Source: Heterobilharzia americana
Lineage: Eukaryota > Platyhelminthes > Trematoda > Strigeidida > Schistosomatidae
Reading direction: 5' to 3'
DNA: 64,000 nucleotides
NCBI GenBank assembly: GCA_944470555.2
Contig: OX104127.1
Span: forward strand, 154,519,776 to 154,583,775
Shown: one piece after another, positions 25,171-36,115 of the stretch
Numbering within the stretch: position 1 is the first letter of the stretch
Layout: each line of letters starts with the position of its first letter
Notes under the pieces: generated by a model
What the model saw: the letters and a program-made list of their open reading frames with translations, nothing else
Databases searched by the model: none
What the model was told of the DNA's origin: nothing
Made by a program: the position numbers and the translations under genes

Positions 25171-27480
25171 ATTTACTGATTAGTATTTCCTCATTAATTT
25201 TACAACAGAAGCTTAGAAAAACTCAGCATTTCACTTTCCAATTACTTCATAAAAGAGTAAACCTAATGTCTCTTTTAAAAAAGTTAATTTAAAGGAAATC
25301 AACTTGAAATGAACAGTATACTAAGTTCCGCGAACGGGGACCGCTCAGTCAAAAATAGACTTGGTTAATTCGCTTCGCACAAAAACAAGAAGTTGCACAG
25401 ATGACACAGTAAGTTAAAGATTGAAAAGTATTTGAAAAAAACTCTCCCGAAATTCATTGCGAAAAACGCCTAGTAAAAACAGCAACCAGAATAAGTCTTT
25501 ACTGCTTTTAAGATCTTATCAGTGAATAAGTAATTCTCAATGGACGAGACTGCAAAACTGTTGAAGAATCAGATTCCGTGCTGCCAAACTATGAATAGAC
25601 TTTTTCATCACACAGCTGACTAAGAAGACATAACAGTAAACTACTTTATAGGCATTTCTATCGGTTTACCTGTTTTTCTGGAGCGGGTTATGTACATCAT
25701 ATGAACAGCAGTCTTTTCAGATGCATTGCCAAGCACTGTCGTTTATGTATAACCGAGGTGGTGGCAATTCAGTATTTATTATCCATGCGGTGTACATTAA
25801 AGAAGTACACATTCGACCTATTATTCAACCATGGTCATGATCTTCCTTTGATTTTATTCACTGCTTCGAAATACACCTTAATTCAATTGGCTTATTGTTG
25901 TCATGGCTCTCACACTATGGCGTACTTTTCTACAACTATACACGTTACTTCTAACTTCCTATTGGAATTCTTTTGTAATTTCACCTCGACTATTATTCGT
26001 TATTATTTCATTAACCTAACTATCATCACTGTGATCGACTGTATTTATTTTTATCTATACTACAATTACGTAATCCCCAACTACAGAAACAACTCACTAT
26101 TTTGTCCCAGAACATGCGTTTTTGACAACTAAATTTTGACTAATTAGCCAATATCAGATTGATTCGTTTGCTGCTTTTTGTTGTAAATACAATTTTACGG
26201 TTACTGAAAATGATCCATTGAGAAAGGAATTTTTTTCTCTGAATTACTTTGTACTAATTCTTGCAAATCTTTTCTGCCGACAATGCGTTTATGTGGATGG
26301 TATTTTCTTCAAGAAATATTCCCTAAGATCTTCATTTTATCAGTATTATCTTTATCAAGGCACTTCGAATTTTTTCGACATCAATAATTTTCGTTGTTCT
26401 GCACAAAGAAGTTTATCTAAATAATGTTCGATGATCAAAAGACCCACTCTTATTCTAAAATAATTAAACCATAGTAGAAGACAGCAAAAAACTGTTACAA
26501 CCATATACTCAAAAAATTTGGAAAAAAATATTTGAAGTAAGTTCCATAAGAAATAAATACTATATCACATACACTTTCATATTCAGCATGCGGTTAGTGT
26601 CTGAACCAACTTAACTGAATGATACTCAGCTTTCAGGTAGACAGTACTAGTTCTATGTTTGTTCGGAATATACGTGCATTGATGAATACTGTCTAAAGTC
26701 GGAAAAGCTCATTTTGACTGGGTGTATTTATATATACAACAATCTGTTGAAAATACTTTTAAACCGTATGAAAAATGTGTTAACTGGAAATAAACTAAAG
26801 AAATAACTGATTGATTTCAAATATCACCTACTTGAAAGCAGTAACCCACAAACTTTCATCAAAAGGCACGGCGAGGCGGATATAGAAAGAAGCGGACACC
26901 TTTCAGTTGTAAAAAAAGCCATATACACCTAGTCGTCTAAGTAAATGAAATTGCCACCAGAACCAGCCACATAATGAATGCTGTGCTGAAAAAGATTTGT
27001 CAAACTTTGAAGGCAATCTGTATGAACAAATTGCTGATTGAGAACATTAAAACTAAACTTTCCAACTTCACTTAACTCCAACTGAATCTTTTAACTCATA
27101 TATGTTCAAAAGGCATATAGGTTGAAAGAACAGTTAGAAAGGAATATTATTTTTGTTTCTGAATGAAATTGAGCTCAAAATATTCACAAGTCTTATAAAG
27201 CGCGGTTTCTAGGTCTTTACTTGAACCACGATACAATGCTAATTTGCAGGAAACGCTTTAAAGTATCGGCTGACAAAAGAAATCCAGTCTTTTTATGGTC
27301 ATCTGAAGTAAATGCGACTAAAAGACTCAAACTTCATTTTTGTGTTTAGTAAGATGAACTTGTGAATTCTACTTTGTCCTAGTCACTTTGATATTCAAAA
27401 TTTCCTGTTAAAAGTTATGATGACTTCATTTCACTGTCTTTTCATTTTTTATCCTTGTTTATTTCACTACTAACTCTCAG
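25171..27480. other. unrecognised AT-rich DNA
   Basis: Contains a 143-codon open frame at 25701-26132 that is rich in Ile, Tyr, Phe and Leu, with no motif I recognise; more likely an AT-rich repeat or 3' element sequence than a gene. Nothing else supported. Confidence 0.45.
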
Positions 27481-27645
27481 AATTGAGTTCATGTTAATAA
27501 CAAGTTAGCTGTAGTACATGAAGGTCCTGAGTTCGATCCCCAGCTGTTCGTGGGTGTGTACTGCCGAGGAGTCTCATACTAGGACGAAACAGCTGTCCAG
27601 TACTCCTCGATTTTCAGTGGTTTCCCAACTGATATCAGTCTATGA
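27481..27645 (+). mobile_element. tRNA-like SINE with near-intact hammerhead
   Basis: A Pol III B-box-like GAGTTCGATCC (27529-27539) is followed by a hammerhead. Stem I is GTACTG (27558-27563) with CAGTAC (27598-27603), a perfect 6-bp pairing. The core is CCGAGGA (27564-27570), stem II is GTCT-CATACTA-GGAC (27571-27585), then GAA (27586-27588), a minimal stem III ACAGCTGT (27589-27596) and cleavage-site C at 27597. Only the U of CUGANGA is changed, to C. The A box is worn. Hammerhead-bearing, Pol III-transcribed SINEs (Sm-alpha) are known from Schistosoma, and minimal stem III hammerheads are known from Penelope-like elements. Confidence 0.75.
27558..27603 (+). ncRNA. hammerhead ribozyme motif (one core change)
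   Basis: The fold has three stems around a CUGANGA / GAA / C17 core, with every stem pairing as described for the enclosing SINE. Predicted cleavage lies after 27597. The U4-to-C change should greatly reduce or abolish self-cleavage. Confidence 0.7.
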
Positions 27646-28519
27646 TGAATACAACTTCTAAATTAAAAATCCTCATTTACTTGAAATTTAGATTAGTCTA
27701 CTTTTCCTTACTATATCTACTTAAACTATAAAAACTCGTTTTTGTTTTGGAAACAGTCAAATGTCCACAAATATACCTGATTTCAGAACTGCTCTTCATC
27801 GAGACAGCTAATTCACAAACAAACATTGAACTACTTGAATAAACGAACCAATCAAGCTACCTACAAGTTTTCAATAGTGTTATTTGACTGTTTGTTGAAA
27901 GGTTTAAAAAAGAATCTAGAATTATCTAACCCTTTCTAAAGTATGCTGTTCATGTCACTCATCAAAATAGTTGCATGCTTAACAAATGGTGACAATACTC
28001 AACCCTTTGTTTTTTTGAGGAATGATAATCACAAACGAAAACTGTTATTAAAACCCTTGCATAATGAAGAGCTGTTTTTTGAAAAATATTAGGAAAAATG
28101 TAATCCCCAAGATGATAAAAGTTAGGTTAGCTAATGAAGTTCTAGAGTTCAGTCAGTCAACCTACCCATGAAATGTGATATCCTTGTAGGAGTATGGAGA
28201 ATGATAAGTGACTAGTATAACGATGCATTAGGCATGATGAACCGAGACATGACAGCAGTCAATGAATTCACTGATTCTTACCGTCAGATGTTGTATGTAA
28301 CATAACTAAAACATTTTCACAACAACTGGTCAAATTTTATCAGTTTTTAACTCCATTATATTTTTGGAAATCTCATTACTCTTTATTCTTTTGCTTTTTG
28401 TTAAACAATATTTTGGTTTTCTTTGCTTTAATACAGTTTTACTAAAGCTCTCTACCTTCTGATATGGAATAAGATAAACAAGAGCAATATACAATGCATT
28501 TGAGTGTTTGCAATTTCAG
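27646..28519. other. unrecognised AT-rich DNA
   Basis: No supported exon upstream of the candidate terminal exon at 28582. Confidence 0.5.
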
Positions 28520-28716
28520 GAATACAGTCAAAGGTATAAGGACCGAATATAAAGTAGAAAACCCACTCTGTTTATCAACAGAATCATACTGTCAGACAAG
28601 GGCACATAGCTGCATCAGATCAACCTACAGATATGATTCATCCTGTGACGAGCATAAAAATTTACAAACTGTGTTCACCTCCAACATTTCCACCTGGCGC
28701 AAACCATGTTAACTAA
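28520..28716 (+). CDS. candidate micro-exon plus terminal exon, unknown protein
   Basis: Not recognised. A 14-base segment (28520-28533) lies between acceptor TTTGCAATTTCAG and donor GTATAAGG. A 48-base putative intron ends in the pyrimidine-bearing acceptor CTCTGTTTATCAACAG (28566-28581). The following 135 bases are open in phase 0 to TAA (28714-28716): NHTVRQGHIAASDQPTDMIH, then PVTSIKIYKLCSPPTFPPG and ANHVN. Joined, the micro-exon contributes IQSK in frame. G+C is raised and AATAAA follows at 28776-28781. Very short introns and micro-exons are known in schistosome genes. A second frame is also open across the segment, so this is inference. Confidence 0.45.
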
Positions 28717-28775
28717 GATTAAATACTTAACGTTATTTATAGAAGTTACTACTGGTTACAGGTTCAGTAAAAATG

Positions 28776-28781
28776 AATAAA
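28776..28781 (+). promoter_or_regulatory. possible polyadenylation signal
   Basis: AATAAA 60 bases after the TAA of the candidate terminal exon; position is the only support. Confidence 0.3.
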
Positions 28782-29815
28782 ACTCAACTTAATTTCACTA
28801 TGATTTCTCTTAAACCTACGTCATATTCCTCCTAGAAATTATAGGTTAAGAAAGAAGTGAAAAATGCTGTTGACAAAGTTTAGTAAAGATAAATATAATA
28901 GTTCCTACATGAAAACCTCTAAAACATCATCTGAATAAGCTAATCCAGTCTATTCACTATGTATTATAACTGAGAACAACTAAAACTGACAATAATACAT
29001 TCATATCAAAGTTTTTTATTGAATTCACATCCCTTTCGTATGCCCAGACCAAACGTTACCCAATAACCTTGATTAAATTTTCAAATACATTCAGAAAGCA
29101 TTGTCTTTGTTATTATTTCACGCTTACAACAATTCCTTATAATTCAAGTTTTTCACTAGTCCATTTTGAAATGGGTTCTTCTGTTTTCATTTTAATTTCA
29201 GCATAAATCATTTTCAAAAATAACTATTTCTTATAAAAATCTTAAATATTCGCTTCACATTAACTCTAATCGTAAATGCATAGTCAAAATATTTAGAATA
29301 ACTTGAAGATAAAACATAAGATAAAGGCTTTTTTTCTTAGAAAAAGCGATTTCACACAGGTTACCAAACATTTTCAGAAGATACATGAGAAAAATCATAC
29401 TTCAAGATTATTTAGTTTATTTGAAACAAAAACAACAAAAAATATCCTACTCACTAGGAAATTAAAAAAATTTCAAACTTTAGAGGGGTTATGTTAAGAC
29501 ATCGAAAGATGAAGATTAATGCTTATCTATGGTGAAGTAAAAAAAAAACTATTTGAGAAATTAAATAATCATTTAATCTAAAAATATTTATGGAGAAAGA
29601 TAGCTCTCATTGATAAATCCTGTAAAATAAACTACAAATAACAGTAATTACTAAGTTCGACAAAGTTCATAATGTTCTTTTTGCTGCAATAATTTTGTGT
29701 AGGATAGAAGATATGTCAATTATTTTGTTTTGCGTTTTTAAGAAACTAAAATTTATTTTTTAAAGATAATTTTAAAGTTTCATGAAGCAAAAGTCAGTTT
29801 TATTCAACATAATTC

Positions 29816-29816
<1 letters not shown>
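28782..29816. other. unrecognised AT-rich DNA
   Basis: No supported feature. Confidence 0.6.

Positions 29817-29868
<52 letters not shown>
29817..29868. repeat. (TA)n microsatellite
   Basis: About 26 uninterrupted TA units directly abutting the 5' truncation of an RTE copy. Confidence 0.95.
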
Positions 29869-29870
<2 letters not shown>

Positions 29871-30549
29871 AACAACAACAACAAACTCCAATCACCATCA
29901 AGGGGAGAAACCTAAAGGAAGTAGCCTCCTTCACCTGCACCTACCTAGGCAGCACTGTTTCAACTACAAGTGGCACAGACGAGGATGTCAAAGTCAGAGT
30001 CAGAAAAGTAAGATAGGCGTTCATTAGCCTGAAACCAGTGTGAAGATCTTCTGCACTCAGCTCAGCATGTGGAACAAGATCCAGATTTTCAACACCAACG
30101 TCAAATCAGTGCTCCTGTATGGTTCAGAGTCTTGGCGTGTTACGAAAGGGATTTGCAACAAACTACAGACATTCATCAACAACTGCTTACGCTCGCTACT
30201 GAAGATCAGATGGTCAGAAAGAATAAGTAACAAGGAGCTCTGGGAACGAACCAACGAAGCAAGAACCTATCGCTGAACAAATATGCACTGGAAGGAAGTG
30301 GAGATGGATTGGGCATGCACTGAGAAGGCCGACTGAGGACATCATGCGTCAGACCAGGTACTCGAGTGGAACCCCGATGGGAAGCGACGAGTTGGGCGTC
30401 CGAGGAGAGGGTGACATGGAGGAGATCGTGCGAGGAGGAAATGAGAGCTTGTGGGCTGCCATGGAGCCAGGTTCAAAAGATCTCAGAGAACAGAGGTCAC
30501 TGGAGACGTGCTACTGAAGCCCTATGTTCCACTAGGAACCCAAAGGACT

Positions 30550-30553
<4 letters not shown>
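29869..30553 (+). mobile_element. 5'-truncated RTE copy inside a TA microsatellite
   Basis: The 3' 685 bases of the RTE family. It starts in the linker after the reverse transcriptase (CCAACAACAACAACAAACTC) and runs through TNVKSVLLYGSESWRVTKGI, CNKLQTFINNCLRSLLKIRW and ISNKELWERTNEARTYR to GKRRVGRP, EALCSTRNPKD and CTAATAAT. TA repeat lies on both sides, so the insertion probably landed in the microsatellite, with the target duplication hidden in the repeat. It is closer to the 45.0-48.4 kb copy than to the pentamer subfamily. Frameshifts near 30000 and 30280 make it non-coding. Confidence 0.9.

Positions 30554-30609
<56 letters not shown>
30554..30609. repeat. (AT)n followed by (GA)n microsatellite
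   Basis: About 14 AT units (to 30582) pass directly into about 13 GA units (30583-30609). The (AT)n part is the right-hand side of the microsatellite into which the RTE copy inserted. Confidence 0.95.
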
Positions 30610-32044
30610 CTATGCATAAGTTGAAGTATTATTCAGCAGTCGGGTATGATTGGTTTCATTTTTATGTTCTAAAATATGGAACAGCATCCACATTTTCATA
30701 AGTCAAATAAATTTGGTCACCATGGAATAAAAGGATATTGACTGATATTTAGTAATTGGTAAGAATGTTTGTTACACACCTAAAAATTATTATTTGTGCT
30801 ACTGGTTAGTCAGAAGTACAGTTTCAGACAAATAGTGTAAAAGTGAAAGAATAGCCTCATAGGCATTTAAGTAATCAATTGTTTGATATCCATGGTTGCC
30901 TTAAATAAAGATGAATAAATGCTTTCACTAGATTTTATTTTTATTTTTCAGTATGATGTGTACATCTTTGATATGACCAAAGTACTTAGTAAGAAGATTA
31001 CCAGAGACCAGTTAAAGAGTAAATTTATGGCTAGTATAGCTAACACTCATTTGATGTTGATTAAAAATGATTGAATTGTGCTGTTTTCTAATGGTTTAAT
31101 CTTCTAGCTTTTCAGAATAATCATTCATTATGATAATCAATCATCTTTTTTGTGGACAAAAAAATCTCAAATCTTACGAATTTTTTCATTAAAAATGATT
31201 TGGTTAAATATGGTTCCCTGGAATAGCTGTTATTTACTGTAGTCTCTTGATGAATTCTGACTGCTGTTACTCCTTAAGAGTACAAAGTGAGTTAGCCCAA
31301 GTAGTTGAAGAAAATGGAAACATCTTATTATATTTTTTAACATCAAATTTAGCTACTGAAGGTCAAATATTTTTTCAATAGTTTTATTGTAAAGATTTGA
31401 ATTTATAGTCTGTAGTCTGTATTTAAATCATGGCAAACGTAGTCCTCAAATTTGAATTACAATAAGCAATATGATTGACGTGCCTTCAAATCTAAGCAGT
31501 ATTCATCCAATAAAACAGATAAATTTTCGAACAAAAAATGCTATTTTCATCCGTTACATTTATAAATTTGATAACATAAATAACGCAGATTAGAGCAAGT
31601 TAATACAATATTAATGATAATAATAAATAATTTCAGTAACCTCGTTAGCTGTTTTCCATCTGAGACCACATTAATAATCATTTATCAAATGTTTTGCTTA
31701 GTCCAATTGAATGGCGAAGAAATATCTACAGGAATTGGAAACATATTGACCTGACAAAAGCGAATTCAGTAAAATGGAAAATGTCTTGAAAATGCTGACG
31801 TATGTGTATGAATATACTTAAAACAATAGTGAGCTTTAAAATGAAAATAGTAAGAATAAATTATTACGGCTCTAGATAACCGTTACGAGTAATAAAAAGT
31901 AACAAAAAAGAAGTGACACAAGATAGGAGAACAAAATTCACAGAAACTAAACATCTTGAAGAGGATAATATTCATAACAGAGAGACATCGGTCAGAGGAC
32001 CAATGAAATCCTATAGGCAATGAACACCTGCTCGGTCCCGGTAT
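30610..32044. other. unrecognised AT-rich DNA
   Basis: No supported feature. Confidence 0.6.
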
Positions 32045-32265
32045 AGATCTAGAGTAGTGCATACCCACGACCAACTACATTCCAACCCAGTAGCAATACG
32101 ATAATCTGCTCGTTGCAAAACATGGCGGTCCAGGGTTCCATCCTTTGATGGGTCATGGGCAGGCACTGCTGAGGAGTCCCACAATAGAACGGAACAGCTG
32201 TTTAATGTTCCAGGTTTTCAATGGTTCTTACCTGGTATCACAAACCTTCAGGCTGAATCCGGGAG
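32045..32265 (+). mobile_element. tRNA-like SINE with hammerhead relic
   Basis: B-box-like GGGTTCCATCC (32133-32143) is followed by GCACTG, CTGAGGA (32169-32175, intact CUGANGA), stem II GTCCCACAATAGAAC, then GGAAC and AGCTGTTT. The GAA segment is GGA and the site triplet is GTT, so it is probably inactive. The tail, AGGTTTTCAATGG and ACCTGGTATCA, matches the other family members. Confidence 0.65.
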
Positions 32266-33709
32266 AATTTGAATCGAATGAATTAAAAAGGTAAGGAAAC
32301 AACCGATGATAACATGAAGTACTTCTGACAGATATGCGACGTTCATCAGAATTCACCCTGTTTATAGTCTGAACATAACAACAGCATCACAGTTGGTCAC
32401 TTGACAATATATAATATATTAAAATATCACAATATTAAACAATAACGTCATTCTGAACGGTGGCAGAAACGTATATGATAAAATTACAAACAGTGGTGTC
32501 CAAAACATTGCATAACACAGCTTCAGATCACTCACTAAAAATCTTTGAAAAGTGAAACCTCTTCAAATGTCCCACTTCTACAACCTCGTAAATCGGTTTA
32601 GTTCCTCTTGAACATCTATCAAACTGTATTTAGGAGAAAGGCTATCAGAGTCTACACAAAATACATTACTAAAACCTTAGCAGATTAAAAAGAGAATAAA
32701 CTGATGAAATAACTTTTAATTTCAGTTATTTTTCTGAAAAACATTGCAGCGATAGTAGGTGTTGTTCTCCTTGAGACTCTCATTATTTTGAAGTTAAACA
32801 CTTTTATATTAGTTACCATCAAGGTTTGATCTGATAGTAGGGCTGAGTAAAAGGTTAACACTAGATATAGATTGTATTCGTGTATGTCACAGCGAGTTTG
32901 AAATAAAATAATTCGAGAATTTGTCACGGAAGTTTGCTCCGAGCTTCTTTTCTGAAGAACACTTTCACTTAAAGAATTCTGATATTTTGAGTTCTGCTTG
33001 AAAAATGCAAGATTATAACGCCGTGGATTAGTTTTAGTGAAAATCAAGACATTACTAGAAACACCATGGACATTTTTTTTTCAAGTAAAGTATTTGAAAG
33101 TTCAAGGTGTTTTAGAATAAAAATGTAAACTGTTTTGTTTATTGGTGATGTTTTTTAAGCTAAAGTAGATCTCGCCAACACTAACAAATATATTCTGAAT
33201 TTACTCACCAACGAGGTTTAGACTAGCAGACTGTCCTCATTAAATGCGGATTTGGAGAGAAAAAGGTGAAATAATAATTAGGAATTGAAACGCCCAGTTC
33301 AACGCTGAATTAGTTTGAAGGGTGAGTTCTGTTAACAAAAGAATAACACAGACATTTCTCTGAACCTTCTAAAATGCATTTTGAGAAATTCATATTCGAC
33401 TGTACAAAACAAAACGATGTGAAAATATTTTGAAATCTACAAAAGAAATGTTAATAATAATACAAGACTTGGAAAAGCAGAATATTTTTTATGTTAACAT
33501 TTTAGGCTTCACGTGGAAATAACCATCATTTCGAAATCAGATGATACTTCAGGTATTTCAATCCAATGCCTAGCCAAGAAAGAAACAAAAAACTTTCAAA
33601 ATGACAGCATGAATTACACACAGATGAGAAAAGAATACTTGTGATGATCATCGATGTGAACGTCAGATACACAAAAGTTATTATCATTTACTTTTCTCCC
33701 AGAGCCTCA
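32266..33709. other. unrecognised AT-rich DNA
   Basis: No recognised motif; a 120-codon minus-strand open frame at 32685-33047 has none and no flanking splice sites that I would trust. Confidence 0.5.
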
Positions 33710-34598
33710 ACTGAAATATAGGGCAAGCCATCAATTCACTCTCTTTTCCGCCGTCTTATTAACCTGGCTACATGACTGCCCAGAAGCTTCATTTCTTCCT
33801 TACACCATCTCCTCCATATGACCCCCGTCTCGGACGCCCAACTGGTCGGTTCCCCCTTCTGGATTCCACTCGAGGACTTGAACTGCTGCGTGATGTCCCC
33901 AAATGGTCTTCTCAGTGTATCTTCAATCCAATCCATCTCCACTCTCTCTTCTGGATATCTGCTGGGTGATGGGTTGTTGGTTGGTTCGTTACCAGACCGG
34001 AGTTCCTGGTTGCTTAGTCTTTGTGGCTTTCTGATCTGATCTTCAGTATGGAGTGAGTGTAGTCGGTAGCTGTTGATGTATGTGTGATGTATGTTGGAAA
34101 TGTGTTTTGTAACACATCAAGTCTCTGAACCATCACTTAGAAGCATTGACTTGAGTGACTGGCATTAGTGTTGAGAATCCGGATGTTGTTCACGCTTTAT
34201 GCTGAGAACAGCACAGTACAGTACAGTGCAGTGTAGTGCAGTAGATCTCCACACTTGTTTCAGATAAATGTAGGAAGGTCTGTCTTGCTTTTTTGATCCT
34301 GAATTTGACTTTGTCATGTGTCCCCGTGCCACCTGAGGTTGAAACGATGCTGTCTAGGTAGGTGGATGGGTGGAAGAGACAATTTTTTTTAAGTTTCCCC
34401 CACTGATGCTGATTGGTGCTTGTCGTTGGTGGTTGAGTATCTTGTTCAACTCCCTCTTATCTACGTTCACCTGAAGTCCCGTCTTCCTTCGCTGCCCTGT
34501 CTCTTTTGCCAATCAATTTGTTGGTTTTCACCTGTAAGTCCTCGGAGTTGTGTGATATTAGAAACAACTCATCGGCTAAATTCAAATCTTCTAAGGTC
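33710..34598 (-). mobile_element. RTE copy, left arm of inverted pair
   Basis: The 3' part of a pentamer-subfamily RTE in minus orientation, with its 3' end at the left (about 33710) and 5' truncation at 34598. From about 33740 to 34598 it is the reverse complement of 35198-36059, essentially identical wherever I compared them: the 73-codon frame at 33818-34039 (+) is identical to that at 35757-35978 (-). The outer 30 bases have diverged and are gapped relative to the right copy. It has the CTGCA-type pentamer run (34211-34245) diagnostic of the subfamily. No (TAA)n tail is seen. Confidence 0.9.
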
Positions 34599-36059
34599 AT
34601 TTGGTTTAGGTTTAGGTTTGGAAAGAAAGAAGGAAAGGTACTTTTTGATTGGAAGAAGGGTTACCTTGTCAAACTCACAAAGAAGGGAGACCTCAGCGTT
34701 TGCAAGAACTGGTGCTGCTGCTGTCCACACCAAGCAAAATATTATGCTACATCATCCTGGAGAGGCTAAAGGATGCACTAAATTCAAATTACCACCGGAA
34801 CAGGCAGGCTTCGGGAAGTACAAATCATGTGCGAATTAAAATGCAACGCTTCGCATCATCATAGAACGGAGTATAGAATGGCAGTCAACCCTCTACCTCG
34901 ACTTTGATTAGACCTTTGATAGCGTCGACCGACAAGTAATTGGGCAGCTGCTTCAACACTACGCTCTTGGTGCCACAAGCCTTTGTCAACCTCATTCAAC
35001 ACCATCTTTATGCTATATGATGAGGCTACATGCCAAGTGATTCACAATGGAAAGCTCAGTGATGCCTTTGAAGTGAAGACAAGAGTAAGACAAGGTTGCC
35101 GCCTACTATCACAGATCATCTTCCTGATTGCGGTCGACTGGATCATGCAGCAAACCGTGAAGAGAGAGAAGACGAGTATACGCTAGACCGATGAAAAGAC
35201 CTTAGAAGATTTGAATTTAGCCGATGAGTTGTTTCTAATATCACACAACTCCGAGGACTTACAGGTGAAAACCAACAAATTGATTGGCAAAAGAGACAGG
35301 GCAGCGAAGGAAGACGGGACTTCAGGTGAACGTAGATAAGAGGGAGTTGAACAAGATACTCAACCACCAACGACAAGCACCAATCAGCATCAGTGGGGGA
35401 AACTTAAAAAAAATTGTCTCTTCCACCCATCCACCTACCTAGACAGCATCGTTTCAACCTCAGGTGGCACGGGGACACATGACAAAGTCAAATTCAGGAT
35501 CAAAAAAGCAAGACAGACCTTCCTACATTTATCTGAAACAAGTGTGGAGATCTACTGCACTACACTGCACTGTACTGTACTGTGCTGTTCTCAGCATAAA
35601 GCGTGAACAACATCCGGATTCTCAACACTAATGCCAGTCACTCAAGTCAATGCTTCTAAGTGATGGTTCAGAGACTTGATGTGTTACAAAACACATTTCC
35701 AACATACATCACACATACATCAACAGCTACCGACTACACTCACTCCATACTGAAGATCAGATCAGAAAGCCACAAAGACTAAGCAACCAGGAACTCCGGT
35801 CTGGTAACGAACCAACCAACAACCCATCACCCAGCAGATATCCAGAAGAGAGAGTGGAGATGGATTGGATTGAAGATACACTGAGAAGACCATTTGGGGA
35901 CATCACGCAGCAGTTCAAGTCCTCGAGTGGAATCCAGAAGGGGGAACCGACCAGTTGGGCGTCCGAGACGGGGGTCATATGGAGGAGATGGTGTAAGGAA
36001 GAAATGAAGCTTCTGGGCAGTCATGTAGCCAGGTTAATAAGACTGTGGAAAAGAGAACG
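33740..36059. repeat. large inverted repeat, arms ~860 bp, spacer 599 bp
   Basis: Left arm 33740-34598, spacer 34599-35197, right arm 35198-36059. Divergence is abrupt at the inner ends: TTCTAAGGTC then ATTTGG on the left, against TTCTAAGGTC then TTTTCATC in the reverse complement of the right. A transcript across it would fold into a very long hairpin. Confidence 0.9.
34599..34613. other. 15-bp junction between head-to-head RTE copies
   Basis: ATTTGGTTTAGGTTT separates the 5' truncation points of the two copies. With the next bases it reads as three TTTAGG-like units. It matches neither copy's expected sequence, so it may be filler DNA added at the joint. Confidence 0.6.
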
Positions 36060-36115
36060 AAATGAAGACGTGCTTTCGAAGCCCTATTTCACACGAGGTA
36101 CGGAACGGACAAATG
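34614..36115 (+). mobile_element. RTE copy, right arm of inverted pair
   Basis: A 5'-truncated pentamer-subfamily RTE, from the start of the reverse transcriptase to the 3' end. It shows DWKKGYLVKLTKKGDLSVCK (34649 onward), TPSKILCYIILERLKDALNS, a deleted motif A with a TAG (near 34905), FDSVDRQVI and VRQGCRLLSQ (35085-35115). Past the pentamer run (35546-35583) comes MDWIEDTLRRPFGDITQQ. Frameshifts and stops make it dead. Its 3' 860 bases are repeated in inverse orientation at 33740-34598. Confidence 0.9.

Noticed and set aside
25701..26132. 143-codon open frame
   Set aside because: Extremely rich in Tyr, Ile, Phe, Leu and Asn, with no motif or splice context; more consistent with AT-rich repeat sequence.
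29782..30027. Frame with a run of Ile-Tyr repeats (also at 56068-56280)
   Set aside because: Translation of TA microsatellites, not protein.
32685..33047. 120-codon minus-strand open frame
   Set aside because: No domain, AT-rich composition, and no supporting signals.
33818..34039. 73-codon frame identical at two places, which looked like a conserved gene
   Set aside because: It is antisense to the RTE C-terminal tail and identical only because the two copies form the inverted repeat.
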